Shown: positions 17,443 through 24,762 of the stretch, piece by piece | How positions within the stretch are numbered: the stretch's first letter is position 1 | Layout of the letters: every line of letters starts with the position of its first letter | NCBI GenBank assembly: GCA_902523065.1 | Contig: CABYXZ010000001.1 | Span: forward strand, 1-64,000 | DNA from: an uncultured Marinoscillum sp. | GTDB taxonomy: Bacteria; Bacteroidota; Bacteroidia; Cytophagales; MED-G16 | Length of the DNA: 64,000 nucleotides | Direction of reading: 5' to 3' | Notes under the pieces: model-generated | Databases searched by the model: none | Told to the model about the DNA's origin: nothing | The model's input: only the letters and a program-made list of their open reading frames with translations | Program-made: the position numbers and the translations under genes

Positions 17443-17472
17443 AAAAGGCCTTGATAATCAAGGCCTTTTTTT
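17443..17472 (+). terminator. Intrinsic terminator after the OmpA/TPR gene
   Basis: A perfect 12-bp stem (17443-17454 with 17458-17469, core AAGGCCTTGA/TCAAGGCCTT) closes on a 3-base loop and runs into a T tract. The promoter of the next gene appears to be built into the same bases. Confidence 0.9.
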
Positions 17473-17479
17473 ATTTTTG
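17451..17479 (+). promoter_or_regulatory. Promoter of the PDH E1-beta gene, overlapping the preceding terminator
   Basis: TTG at 17451-17453, inside the terminator stem, lies 18 bases before TATTTTTG (17472-17479), an exact match to the Bacteroidota -7 consensus. The ATG at 17486 begins 6 bases after the box, so the transcript would have almost no leader. This is inferred from consensus and spacing only. Confidence 0.5.
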
Positions 17480-17485
17480 CCGAGT

Positions 17486-18469
17486 ATGAGAGAGATACAG
17501 TTCAGAGAAGCTTTAAGAGAGGCAATGGTTGAGGAGATGAGACAAGATGAAAATGTTTACTTAATTGGTGAAGAAGTTGCTGAGTACAATGGAGCATACA
17601 AGGTGAGTCTTGGAATGCTTGACGAGTTTGGCCCTGAAAGAGTAATTGATACTCCAATAGCAGAGACCGGATTTACTGGTATAGGAGTAGGATCTGCAAT
17701 GAATGGTCTTAGGCCTATAGTTGAATTCATGACATTCAATTTTTCACTTGTAGCAATTGATCAAATTATTAATGGAGCAGCCAAAATGTATCAGATGTCA
17801 GGAGGTCAATTTAATATACCTGCTGTATTTAGAGGACCTACTGGTAATGCAGGACAACTGGGTGCCCAACATTCTCAAAATTTTGAAAACTGGTACGCTA
17901 ACACCCCTGGTTTAAAGGTTGTAGTTCCATCAAATCCCTATGATGCTAAAGGGCTCCTCAAAACCTCAATTAGAGATGATGACCCAGTTATATTTATGGA
18001 ATCAGAGCTTATGTATGGTGATAAAGGTAATGTTCCAGAACAAGAATATTTAATTCCTATTGGTGAGTCAAATGTTGTGCATGAGGGGAATGATGTAACA
18101 CTAGTATCTTTTGGTAAAATGATGAAAGTTGCAGAAGAAACATTTAATGTTGCCAAGAAAGAAAATATAAGTGTTGAAGTGATTGACCTTAGATCAGTAA
18201 GACCAATAGACTACGATAGTATTGTAAAATCAGTTAAAAAGACGAACAGACTAGTAATTATTGAAGAGGCATGGCCATTAGCTTCAATATCATCTGAAAT
18301 AAGTCATCACATTCAAAGGTTTGCTTTTGATTACTTAGACGCACCTGTACACAGAATAACTTGTGAAGATGTGCCATTTCACTACGCACCGACATTGATA
18401 AAAGAAATTTTACCTAGCGTTGAAAAAGCTATGAAAGCAATAAAAAGCGTAACTTATAAAAAAAATTAA
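17486..18469 (+). CDS. pdhB: Pyruvate dehydrogenase E1 component, beta subunit
   Basis: The 327-residue protein starts MREIQFREALREAMVEEM, the usual opening of bacterial E1-beta. It continues with the thiamine-diphosphate-contacting Glu region (GEEVAEYNGAYKVS), PIAETGFTGIGVGSAMNGLRP, and the transketolase C-terminal domain with IEVIDLRSVRPID-type sequence. With E1-alpha, E2 and E3 (not in the window) it converts pyruvate to acetyl-CoA. An in-frame TTG at 17477 lies within the terminator tail and is rejected as start. The stop overlaps the convergent ffh gene by 4 bases. A branched-chain 2-oxoacid E1-beta is the main alternative. Confidence 0.93.
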   Translation: MREIQFREALREAMVEEMRQDENVYLIGEEVAEYNGAYKVSLGMLDEFGPERVIDTPIAETGFTGIGVGSAMNGLRPIVEFMTFNFSLVAIDQIINGAAKMYQMSGGQFNIPAVFRGPTGNAGQLGAQHSQNFENWYANTPGLKVVVPSNPYDAKGLLKTSIRDDDPVIFMESELMYGDKGNVPEQEYLIPIGESNVVHEGNDVTLVSFGKMMKVAEETFNVAKKENISVEVIDLRSVRPIDYDSIVKSVKKTNRLVIIEEAWPLASISSEISHHIQRFAFDYLDAPVHRITCEDVPFHYAPTLIKEILPSVEKAMKAIKSVTYKKN

Positions 18470-19800
18470 TTCTTTTTATCAGAAAGTCCAAGCGCTGACA
18501 TCATACCAGATGGACCTGTTTTTTTCATCATCTTCATCATTTTTCTCATTTGATTAAATTGTTTAAGAAGTTGATTTACTTCCTGAACTGAGGTTCCACT
18601 TCCCATAGCAATTCTTTTCTTTCTAACACCATTTAATATATCAGGATTTTTTCTTTCTATAGGAGTCATGGAATATATTATCGACTCAATTGGTTTAAAT
18701 GACTCATCATCTACATCAAGATCTTTAACTTTTGAAGATACTCCAGGCATCATACCAAGAAGATCTTTTATATTTCCCATCTTCTTTATTTTCTGAATTT
18801 GAGAAAGAAAATCATCTAACCCAAATGTGTTCTCAAACATCTTTTTCTGCAACTTTCGAGCCTCTTCCTCATCAAAATTTTGTTGTGCTCTCTCAACAAG
18901 ACTAATGACATCACCCATTCCAAGTATTCTTTTAGCCATTCTATCTGGGTGAAAGACATCAATTGCATCCATTTTCTCACCTGTACTAATAAATTTAATT
19001 GGTTTATCTACAACCTTCCTTATAGATAATGCTGATCCACCCCTTGAATCGCCATCTAATTTTGTTAATACAACACCATCATAGTCTATAGCTTCGTTAA
19101 AGGTTTTTGCTGTTAATACCGCGTCCTGACCTATCATAGAATCAACTACAAATAAACTCTCATGGGGTTTAAGGTTTGATTTTAAACTTTTAATCTCTTT
19201 CATCATCTCCTCATCAATTGCTAATCTTCCTGCAGTATCAATTATAACAGACTTAAAACCACCTTTTTTGGCGTGTTTTATTGCATTTTTCGCAATATTT
19301 AGTGGAGATTTAGAATTTTTATCTGAAAAAACTTCAATTTTCAAATCATCACCAATTACATGTAATTGTTCAATAGCTGCTGGCCTATATACATCACAAG
19401 CTACCATCAAAGTCTTCTTACCTTTTTTGGTCAGATACCTCCCAAGCTTACCACAGAATGTAGTTTTTCCAGACCCCTGAAGACCAGATAAAAGTATAAC
19501 ATTTGGATTTCCATCTAAATTTAATTCCGCAGACTCTCCACCCATTAAATCAGTGAGTTCATCTGCAACTATTTTTGTCAGAAGTTGGCCGGGAGAGACT
19601 GAGATTAAGACATTTTGACCCATTGCCTTATCTTTTATATTAGAAGTTATTTCTTTAGCAACCTTATAACTTACATCAGCATCTATGAGAGCTCTTCTAA
19701 TCTCTTTAATAGTTGATGCAACATTTATTTCTGTAATCCTACCCTGACCCTTTAATACTTTAAAAGCTCGGTCTAACTTATTACTTAAATTCTCAAACAT
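18466..19800 (-). CDS. ffh: Signal recognition particle protein Ffh
   Basis: The protein of 444 residues has the N domain (from MFENLSNKLDRAFKVLKGQG) and the GTPase G domain with P-loop GLQGSGKTTFCGKLGRYL, VDTAGR-equivalent IIDTAGRLAIDEEM, and TKLDGDSRGGSAL. The C-terminal methionine-rich M domain ends QFNQMRKMMKMMKK. It binds 4.5S RNA and signal sequences of nascent membrane proteins and delivers ribosomes to FtsY. The ATG at 19800 is chosen; an upstream in-frame TTG at 19809 would add only three residues. Its promoter region is shared with the divergent YfhO gene. Confidence 0.96.
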   Translation of the reverse strand: MFENLSNKLDRAFKVLKGQGRITEINVASTIKEIRRALIDADVSYKVAKEITSNIKDKAMGQNVLISVSPGQLLTKIVADELTDLMGGESAELNLDGNPNVILLSGLQGSGKTTFCGKLGRYLTKKGKKTLMVACDVYRPAAIEQLHVIGDDLKIEVFSDKNSKSPLNIAKNAIKHAKKGGFKSVIIDTAGRLAIDEEMMKEIKSLKSNLKPHESLFVVDSMIGQDAVLTAKTFNEAIDYDGVVLTKLDGDSRGGSALSIRKVVDKPIKFISTGEKMDAIDVFHPDRMAKRILGMGDVISLVERAQQNFDEEEARKLQKKMFENTFGLDDFLSQIQKIKKMGNIKDLLGMMPGVSSKVKDLDVDDESFKPIESIIYSMTPIERKNPDILNGVRKKRIAMGSGTSVQEVNQLLKQFNQMRKMMKMMKKTGPSGMMSALGLSDKKN

Positions 19801-19877
19801 TACTAACAAAAATAATAATTATGGAAATAATGATTCATTTATTTCACTAATACTATTTATATTTCAAAAAAAAATTT

Positions 19878-22322
19878 TTGAATAAAAAAAACATAAAACA
19901 TTTATTGTCCATTTTACTGTTTGTTGGACTGAATTTATATATTTTCTATCCTGTTATTTTTTTAAATAAACAATTAAAACAGCATGATATAGAACAATGG
20001 AGTTATTCCGCAAAAGAATCCTCAGAGTTTAGAAAAATCAATAATGAAGAAGCTCTTTGGTCTAATTCAATGTTTTCAGGGATGCCAGCATATCTAACTG
20101 ATGTAAAATGGTCAAATGAAATCATTAGGTACACTCATAAACTGTATAGCTTTTTCTTTCCACATCCTACAAATATCCTACTAATTTCATTTCTTAGCTT
20201 TTACTTTATGTTATTGGCCTTTAACGTAAGACAGGAAGTTGCTGTATTCGGAAGTATCGCCTTTACTCTATCATCATACATGATTGTTGGTATTGGTGCA
20301 GGTCACAATGCTAGAATAGGAGCAATTGCTTACATTCCTCTAATTATTGCCGGAGTTCATACATGTATTCATAAAAATAGAAATTTAGGGTTTATAATTA
20401 CTGCTATAGCTCTTGCACTACAGCTGAGACTAAATCATTTACAAATTACATACTATACCTTATTTATATTAATTTTCTATGGAGTAACTCAGCTTATTTA
20501 TTTTTATAATAAAAAGAAAATAGTTTTTTTCATCAAAAGAATATCGCTTTTAGTAGTTGCTGCAATAATAGCTATTGGTACATTTTTTGGTGAGATATGG
20601 TCAATACTTGAATACTCCAATGAATCTATTAGAGGAAAGTCAGACCTTGATGCTGGTAGAATTGGCTTAGATAAACAATATGCATTCCAGTACAGCAATG
20701 GAGTTTTTGAGCCATTGACATTATTTTTTCCACATATTCTAGGTGGTTCAAGTCAAGAGAGTCTAGATAAAAACTCAAATCTTGGAAAAGCTCTAAGAAA
20801 AAATAATATTGCTACAAATCAAATAAACAGTCAGCTAAGAAGAGTCCCCACATACTGGGGTGATCAACCTCTTACAGCTCCATACTATGCTGGAGTTATA
20901 TGTATATTTCTGATGATATTTGGATTTATTATCTTAAAAGCACACGAAAAAAACTGGTTAATTTATCTTCTTGTTACTAGTGTTGTCTTAAGTATGGGAA
21001 GTAATCTTGAAACAATAAATAATTTATTTTTTGATTATTTACCTGGATATAACAAATTTAGATCTGTTACATTTATAATCATTATATCCATTTTCTCTGT
21101 TGTTTTAATTTCATGTCTTGCTATTCAAAAGTTTATTGAAGACCCAAAAAAATATAAAGATGACATAATTAAATCATTATATATAACGATTGGTATTTTC
21201 TCACTTATATTTCTATCATACTTTGTATTAAGTTTCTCTGGAAGAGTTGATTCAAATTTTAACAACTATCCCGAATGGTTTGTTAATTCACTGATAGAAG
21301 ATAGAAAAAGTTTATTCCTTGCAGATCTTCTTAGAGGTAGTATTCTTATTCTTATTACGGTTAGTCTAATGTTTGGATTATTTTATGAAAAAATTTCAAA
21401 ATCCATTTTTGGAGTACTTTTGATATCAATTATTTCAATTGATCATTTAACAAATAATTCTGGTATTTTAAAGACAGATTCTGTGTGTGAAGTTTTTGGT
21501 GATTGCTCTTTCAAAAAAATTAAGGAATTAGAAATCAAAATGACCGAAGCAGATCAATATATACTTGAAAATAATGTAGATAGAAAAAGAGTATTTAATC
21601 TTCAAAATACTTTCAACGATGCAAGAACCTCATACTATCATTCCTCAATTGGAGGATATCACGGTGCAAAAATGAGAAGATATCAAGATATTATTGAGAA
21701 TGTATTTCAGGAAGAAAGAAATGATGTTGTTGCAAAGCTTCGAGAGAGTAATACAAACTTTTCAGAAAATAATATTATAAATATGCTCAATGTGGGATTT
21801 ATACAGTTTGGAGACAAAAGAAATAATGTTGTAAAAAATAATTTTTCTTACGGCAATGCGTGGTTTGTAAATAAAATTATAGAAGTTGAATCAGCTGAGG
21901 AGGAAATGGAAGCACTAACAAGTTTAGAGTCAAAAAAAGAAGCAATTATTGATGTCTCAAAATTTAGTTTAAATAATAACAAAAATGAATTTAATGTAAG
22001 TGGTAAAATTAATTTGATAGAATACTCACCAAAAAGATTGTTATATAAATCATCTAACAACTATGCATCCTTTGTTGTTTTTTCTGAAATATATTATCCA
22101 AATGGATGGAAAGTTCTAGTAAACGGCATTGAAAAAAAGTTAGTAAGAACAAATTATGTGCTAAGAGGATTAGAATTAGACAAAGGAGAAAATACGATTG
22201 AAATGATATTTGAACCAAATTCATATACAATCGGTAATGTAATTATAAAATTTTCAAATTATTTACTTCTTTTGCTAACGTTATTATTATGTACTTATGA
22301 ATTTAGAAAAAAATATAAATAA
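19878..22322 (+). CDS. YfhO-family multi-pass membrane protein (TTG start)
   Basis: The 814-residue protein has about 12 membrane helices across residues 8-530, then a soluble region, and a final helix near the C terminus. The GIGAGHNARIGAIAYIPLIIAG loop, the WGDQPLTAPYYAGV loop and the C-terminal beta segment EIYYPNGWKVLVNG are typical of YfhO proteins, which resemble GT-C glycosyltransferases and are linked to glycosylation of envelope polymers. The start is TTG at 19878, directly before the basic N-terminal segment and first helix; no ATG precedes the helix. The next gene overlaps the 3' end by 26 bases. Confidence 0.88.
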   Translation: MNKKNIKHLLSILLFVGLNLYIFYPVIFLNKQLKQHDIEQWSYSAKESSEFRKINNEEALWSNSMFSGMPAYLTDVKWSNEIIRYTHKLYSFFFPHPTNILLISFLSFYFMLLAFNVRQEVAVFGSIAFTLSSYMIVGIGAGHNARIGAIAYIPLIIAGVHTCIHKNRNLGFIITAIALALQLRLNHLQITYYTLFILIFYGVTQLIYFYNKKKIVFFIKRISLLVVAAIIAIGTFFGEIWSILEYSNESIRGKSDLDAGRIGLDKQYAFQYSNGVFEPLTLFFPHILGGSSQESLDKNSNLGKALRKNNIATNQINSQLRRVPTYWGDQPLTAPYYAGVICIFLMIFGFIILKAHEKNWLIYLLVTSVVLSMGSNLETINNLFFDYLPGYNKFRSVTFIIIISIFSVVLISCLAIQKFIEDPKKYKDDIIKSLYITIGIFSLIFLSYFVLSFSGRVDSNFNNYPEWFVNSLIEDRKSLFLADLLRGSILILITVSLMFGLFYEKISKSIFGVLLISIISIDHLTNNSGILKTDSVCEVFGDCSFKKIKELEIKMTEADQYILENNVDRKRVFNLQNTFNDARTSYYHSSIGGYHGAKMRRYQDIIENVFQEERNDVVAKLRESNTNFSENNIINMLNVGFIQFGDKRNNVVKNNFSYGNAWFVNKIIEVESAEEEMEALTSLESKKEAIIDVSKFSLNNNKNEFNVSGKINLIEYSPKRLLYKSSNNYASFVVFSEIYYPNGWKVLVNGIEKKLVRTNYVLRGLELDKGENTIEMIFEPNSYTIGNVIIKFSNYLLLLLTLLLCTYEFRKKYK

Positions 22323-22713
22323 TAAATTATCTCTTTATTTTATCATATTTCTAATGTTTCTAGGATGTGAAATAAATAAAAAAAGTGTACAGTCAAATGA
22401 TTATAATTCAGAATATGAAATCAAGAACAAATCTAATATCAGTCTACTTAACAGAGTTAGAGCTAATCCAAGCATATATATTGAAGGAAATGGTGACAAT
22501 GCAAAAGTTTATTTAAAAGGTGTTTCAAGTATAAATTTCCCTAAAGAAATATTATTTGTCTTAGATGGAATTCAGGTAGGAAATTATTCTAAAATTTCAA
22601 GTATGTTAGATCCTACTATGATTAAAAGTATAAGAATATTAAAAAATGCGGTAGATTTAAGCATGTATGGTTTTGCTGGATCTGGAGGAGTTATAGAAAT
22701 TAAAACAAAATGA
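22297..22713 (+). CDS. Free-standing TonB-receptor plug-domain lipoprotein, copy A
   Basis: The 138-residue product has a lipoprotein signal (lipobox FLGC, Cys24) and about 35 linker residues. The rest is one plug domain of the SusC/RagA type: SLLNRVRANPSIYI, AKVYLKGVSS, ILFVLDGIQVGN, MIKSIRILKNAVDLSMYG and GGVIEIKTK. In a normal TonB-dependent receptor this plug is followed by a 22-strand barrel of 600 or more residues; here the frame ends at once after the plug. The next gene is a paralogue starting in the ATGA overlap. A stand-alone plug lipoprotein could bind substrate or TonB, or modulate a SusC-like receptor; this is inference. Confidence 0.82.
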   Translation: MNLEKNINNKLSLYFIIFLMFLGCEINKKSVQSNDYNSEYEIKNKSNISLLNRVRANPSIYIEGNGDNAKVYLKGVSSINFPKEILFVLDGIQVGNYSKISSMLDPTMIKSIRILKNAVDLSMYGFAGSGGVIEIKTK

Positions 22714-23090
22714 TTATTAGAATAACATTTACATTATTAATGGTAATTAGCTTTTCATGTGAGGTAAGTAGGCCTCAAGGTTACTCCTCTAACGATAATT
22801 CAACTACATTAGGCTTATTGGACAGACTTAGATCTATTCCAGGGTTAAGGATAAGTGGTGTGGGTGAGAGAGATGCTCAGGTTTATTTAAGAGGTCAAAC
22901 AAGTATAAAATACTATCAAGAGGTAGTATTTTATGTGAATGGGTCAAGAGTAGGGAACTACTCCTCTGCTTACCAGGTAGTTCAACCAGAAAATATAGAT
23001 TCAATTAAATTACTTAAAAGTGCATCTGAACTTAGTCTTTACGGTTCTGATGGAAGAGACGGAGTAATACTTATTAAAACTAAAAACTAA
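22710..23090 (+). CDS. Free-standing TonB-receptor plug-domain lipoprotein, copy B
   Basis: This 126-residue paralogue of the preceding gene has a lipobox ISFSC (Cys17), a short Ser/Asn-rich linker and a plug domain: GLLDRLRSIPGLRISG, AQVYLRGQTS, VVFYVNGSRVGNYS, NIDSIKLLKSASELSLYG and DGVILIKTK. The pattern is that of SusC/RagA plugs (consensus LYVVDGVP, IESIEVLKDASAAAIYG, GVILITTK). The two copies share the order and most key positions but differ enough to be an old duplication. They overlap by 4 bases and are surely cotranslated. There is no barrel, no SusD and no TonB gene nearby. Confidence 0.83.
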   Translation: MIIRITFTLLMVISFSCEVSRPQGYSSNDNSTTLGLLDRLRSIPGLRISGVGERDAQVYLRGQTSIKYYQEVVFYVNGSRVGNYSSAYQVVQPENIDSIKLLKSASELSLYGSDGRDGVILIKTKN

Positions 23091-23947
23091 AGAAATTTAG
23101 GAAAAAACTTAGGCGTATTTTTTTTATAATCTTGGTATTCCTTTTCACTACCCCACCTCTTTTCACCAATTTCCTCAAGTAAATTAACTCCACTTACTTT
23201 AGTTAACAATAAATAAATAAAAAGAGGCGATGTAAGTACAATGTAATTAATTCCATACAAATAGGGAATGGATATAATAGCTAATCCGGCCCAAAGCGTA
23301 AATTCTCCAAAATAATTTGGATGTCTAGTTAAAGACCATAATCCAGTTGATATAAATCGACCTTTATTTTTTTTATTGAATTCTGTTTTTTGTTTATCAG
23401 CAACAACTTCAAATATAAAACCGAATACCCATATTATAATTCCTGAGATTGTTATGATATCAAGTTCAATAGATTTAGAACTTGTCAAAACAACAATTGA
23501 GGGTAATAGACAGGTAAAAACCCATAATCCAGAAAGTATAAAAGCTAAGAGAAATCTCTTAAAATCTTTCTTTATTTCAGAGAACCTTACATCCTGACCA
23601 GTTCTTTTAACTCTTAAAAAAAGAAATGAACTTAATCTAATAGTCCATAATGATACAAGTAATGAAACGATAAAAGAAACATAATCAATATTTCCAAAAT
23701 AAAGATATCTTCCAGTTGTAAGTAGAACTACAGATGATATAAAAGTGATTCCACCAGTTAAATCATAATAATGTTCTGTCTGATTTATATATGATGGTAT
23801 GAAAACAGAAATATGGATTGTAAAAATCAGTAACCACAACACATATACTAATTTGTAATTAAAAAATAAAATTGTATCAAATGATATTAGATAAGCAACC
23901 AGTAAAGAAAATGATAAAATTATAATCGAAAATATGTACTCTTTCAT
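23087..23947 (-). CDS. DUF1295 / steroid-5-alpha-reductase-fold membrane protein
   Basis: The 286-residue protein has about seven membrane helices and the C-terminal signature of the DUF1295/isoprenylcysteine methyltransferase-like fold: GRFISTGLWSLTRHPNYFGEFTLWAG around residues 200-225, then EIGEKRWGSEKEYQDYKKNTPKFFP. The R-H-P-N-Y-x-G-E motif lines a NADPH or SAM site in related enzymes. The substrate is unknown and is probably a lipid or sterol-like molecule. The ATG at 23947 shares one base with the stop of the upstream gene; the alternative TTG at 23953 would add two residues. Its stop overlaps the plug gene by 4 bases. Confidence 0.85.
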   Translation of the reverse strand: MKEYIFSIIILSFSLLVAYLISFDTILFFNYKLVYVLWLLIFTIHISVFIPSYINQTEHYYDLTGGITFISSVVLLTTGRYLYFGNIDYVSFIVSLLVSLWTIRLSSFLFLRVKRTGQDVRFSEIKKDFKRFLLAFILSGLWVFTCLLPSIVVLTSSKSIELDIITISGIIIWVFGFIFEVVADKQKTEFNKKNKGRFISTGLWSLTRHPNYFGEFTLWAGLAIISIPYLYGINYIVLTSPLFIYLLLTKVSGVNLLEEIGEKRWGSEKEYQDYKKNTPKFFPKFL

Positions 23948-24243
23948 TAGCAATTACCTAGTGTGACATATACTGACTCATTCCAGCAATTAATATTATT
24001 TTGACCAGGAGTCGATGTATCTCTTTCTACAGTATACGTAAATGCAACAAATTGTTTATTATATATATCACTATCAAGGCATTCATAAATATATGTTACC
24101 TGGTTTACAATATTATTTTTAAAGGTTTCTACATTATCAGGATTTGGGAAAGGAGGATCAGGAACTTTATTGAATCTACAGGGTAAATCATCACAAGAAA
24201 AAAAAATAAAAATCAAAATGATCAAATTGATTCTTGTATCCAT
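23947..24243 (-). CDS. Small lipoprotein of unknown function
   Basis: The 98-residue product has a short lipoprotein signal (FIFFSC, Cys17). The mature part contains four more cysteines (LPC, YEC, INC, LGNC at the very end), which could form two disulfides in the periplasm. I recognise no family. Start and stop overlap both neighbours on the same strand (22 bases with the upstream gene, 1 base with DUF1295), so it is the middle gene of a three-gene operon. Translation initiation inside the upstream gene is typical of this genome. Confidence 0.6.
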   Translation of the reverse strand: MDTRINLIILIFIFFSCDDLPCRFNKVPDPPFPNPDNVETFKNNIVNQVTYIYECLDSDIYNKQFVAFTYTVERDTSTPGQNNINCWNESVYVTLGNC

Positions 24244-24713
24244 ATTCTATTTAGTTTTTTTCTTTTGAAATATTTTTTCTTTATCTGTCGTAATCCAAAT
24301 CCTATTCCTATGCCAACAGAACAACCTAATAGTATTTTACTATCATACACTTCTGAGGCTGATGCTCTTTGAACAACAGAAAGGTTTATAAAATCAATAA
24401 GAAAATAAGCTGCAGATCCACCAGAAAAATAAGTACCAAACCTTCTCATAAAGTTTGATGATTTATCTCTGATATCAACAACATTTATTTCATCTATGGG
24501 GATTTCAATATTATTAAATTTTATGTTATCATCAGTTATTCCTGATATTCTTGCAGTTATAAAGTAATCATCATTTAGCTTTTTAAATCTTAGGGTTTCA
24601 CCCTCGTAAAAAGACATTGTCTTAAAACTATTTGCTTTACCTAGTTGCAAAATATTTTGACTAAATACCTCATTTGAGATTGATAAGAAGAAGAGTAGTA
24701 ATATGAACCTCAC
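24222..24713 (-). CDS. Exported protein of unknown function
   Basis: The 163-residue product has a signal peptide (MRFILLLFFLSISNEVFSQ). A beta-rich domain follows at about 20-85 (FYEGETLRFKKLNDDYFITARISGIT, NNIEIPIDEINVVDIRD). A hydrophobic glycine-rich stretch at about 95-145 could be one or two membrane helices, and the end is basic (KKKYFKRKKL). The beta domain recalls small SH3-like or PilZ-like barrels in Bacteroidota proteins that describe how a factor affects a tethered complex, but I cannot assign a family. First gene of the operon with the small lipoprotein and DUF1295. Confidence 0.55.
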   Translation of the reverse strand: MRFILLLFFLSISNEVFSQNILQLGKANSFKTMSFYEGETLRFKKLNDDYFITARISGITDDNIKFNNIEIPIDEINVVDIRDKSSNFMRRFGTYFSGGSAAYFLIDFINLSVVQRASASEVYDSKILLGCSVGIGIGFGLRQIKKKYFKRKKLNRIWIQESI

Positions 24714-24762
24714 AAATTATTTTATTAAAAAACTTAATTTATATTAGCAATACAAACTAACT

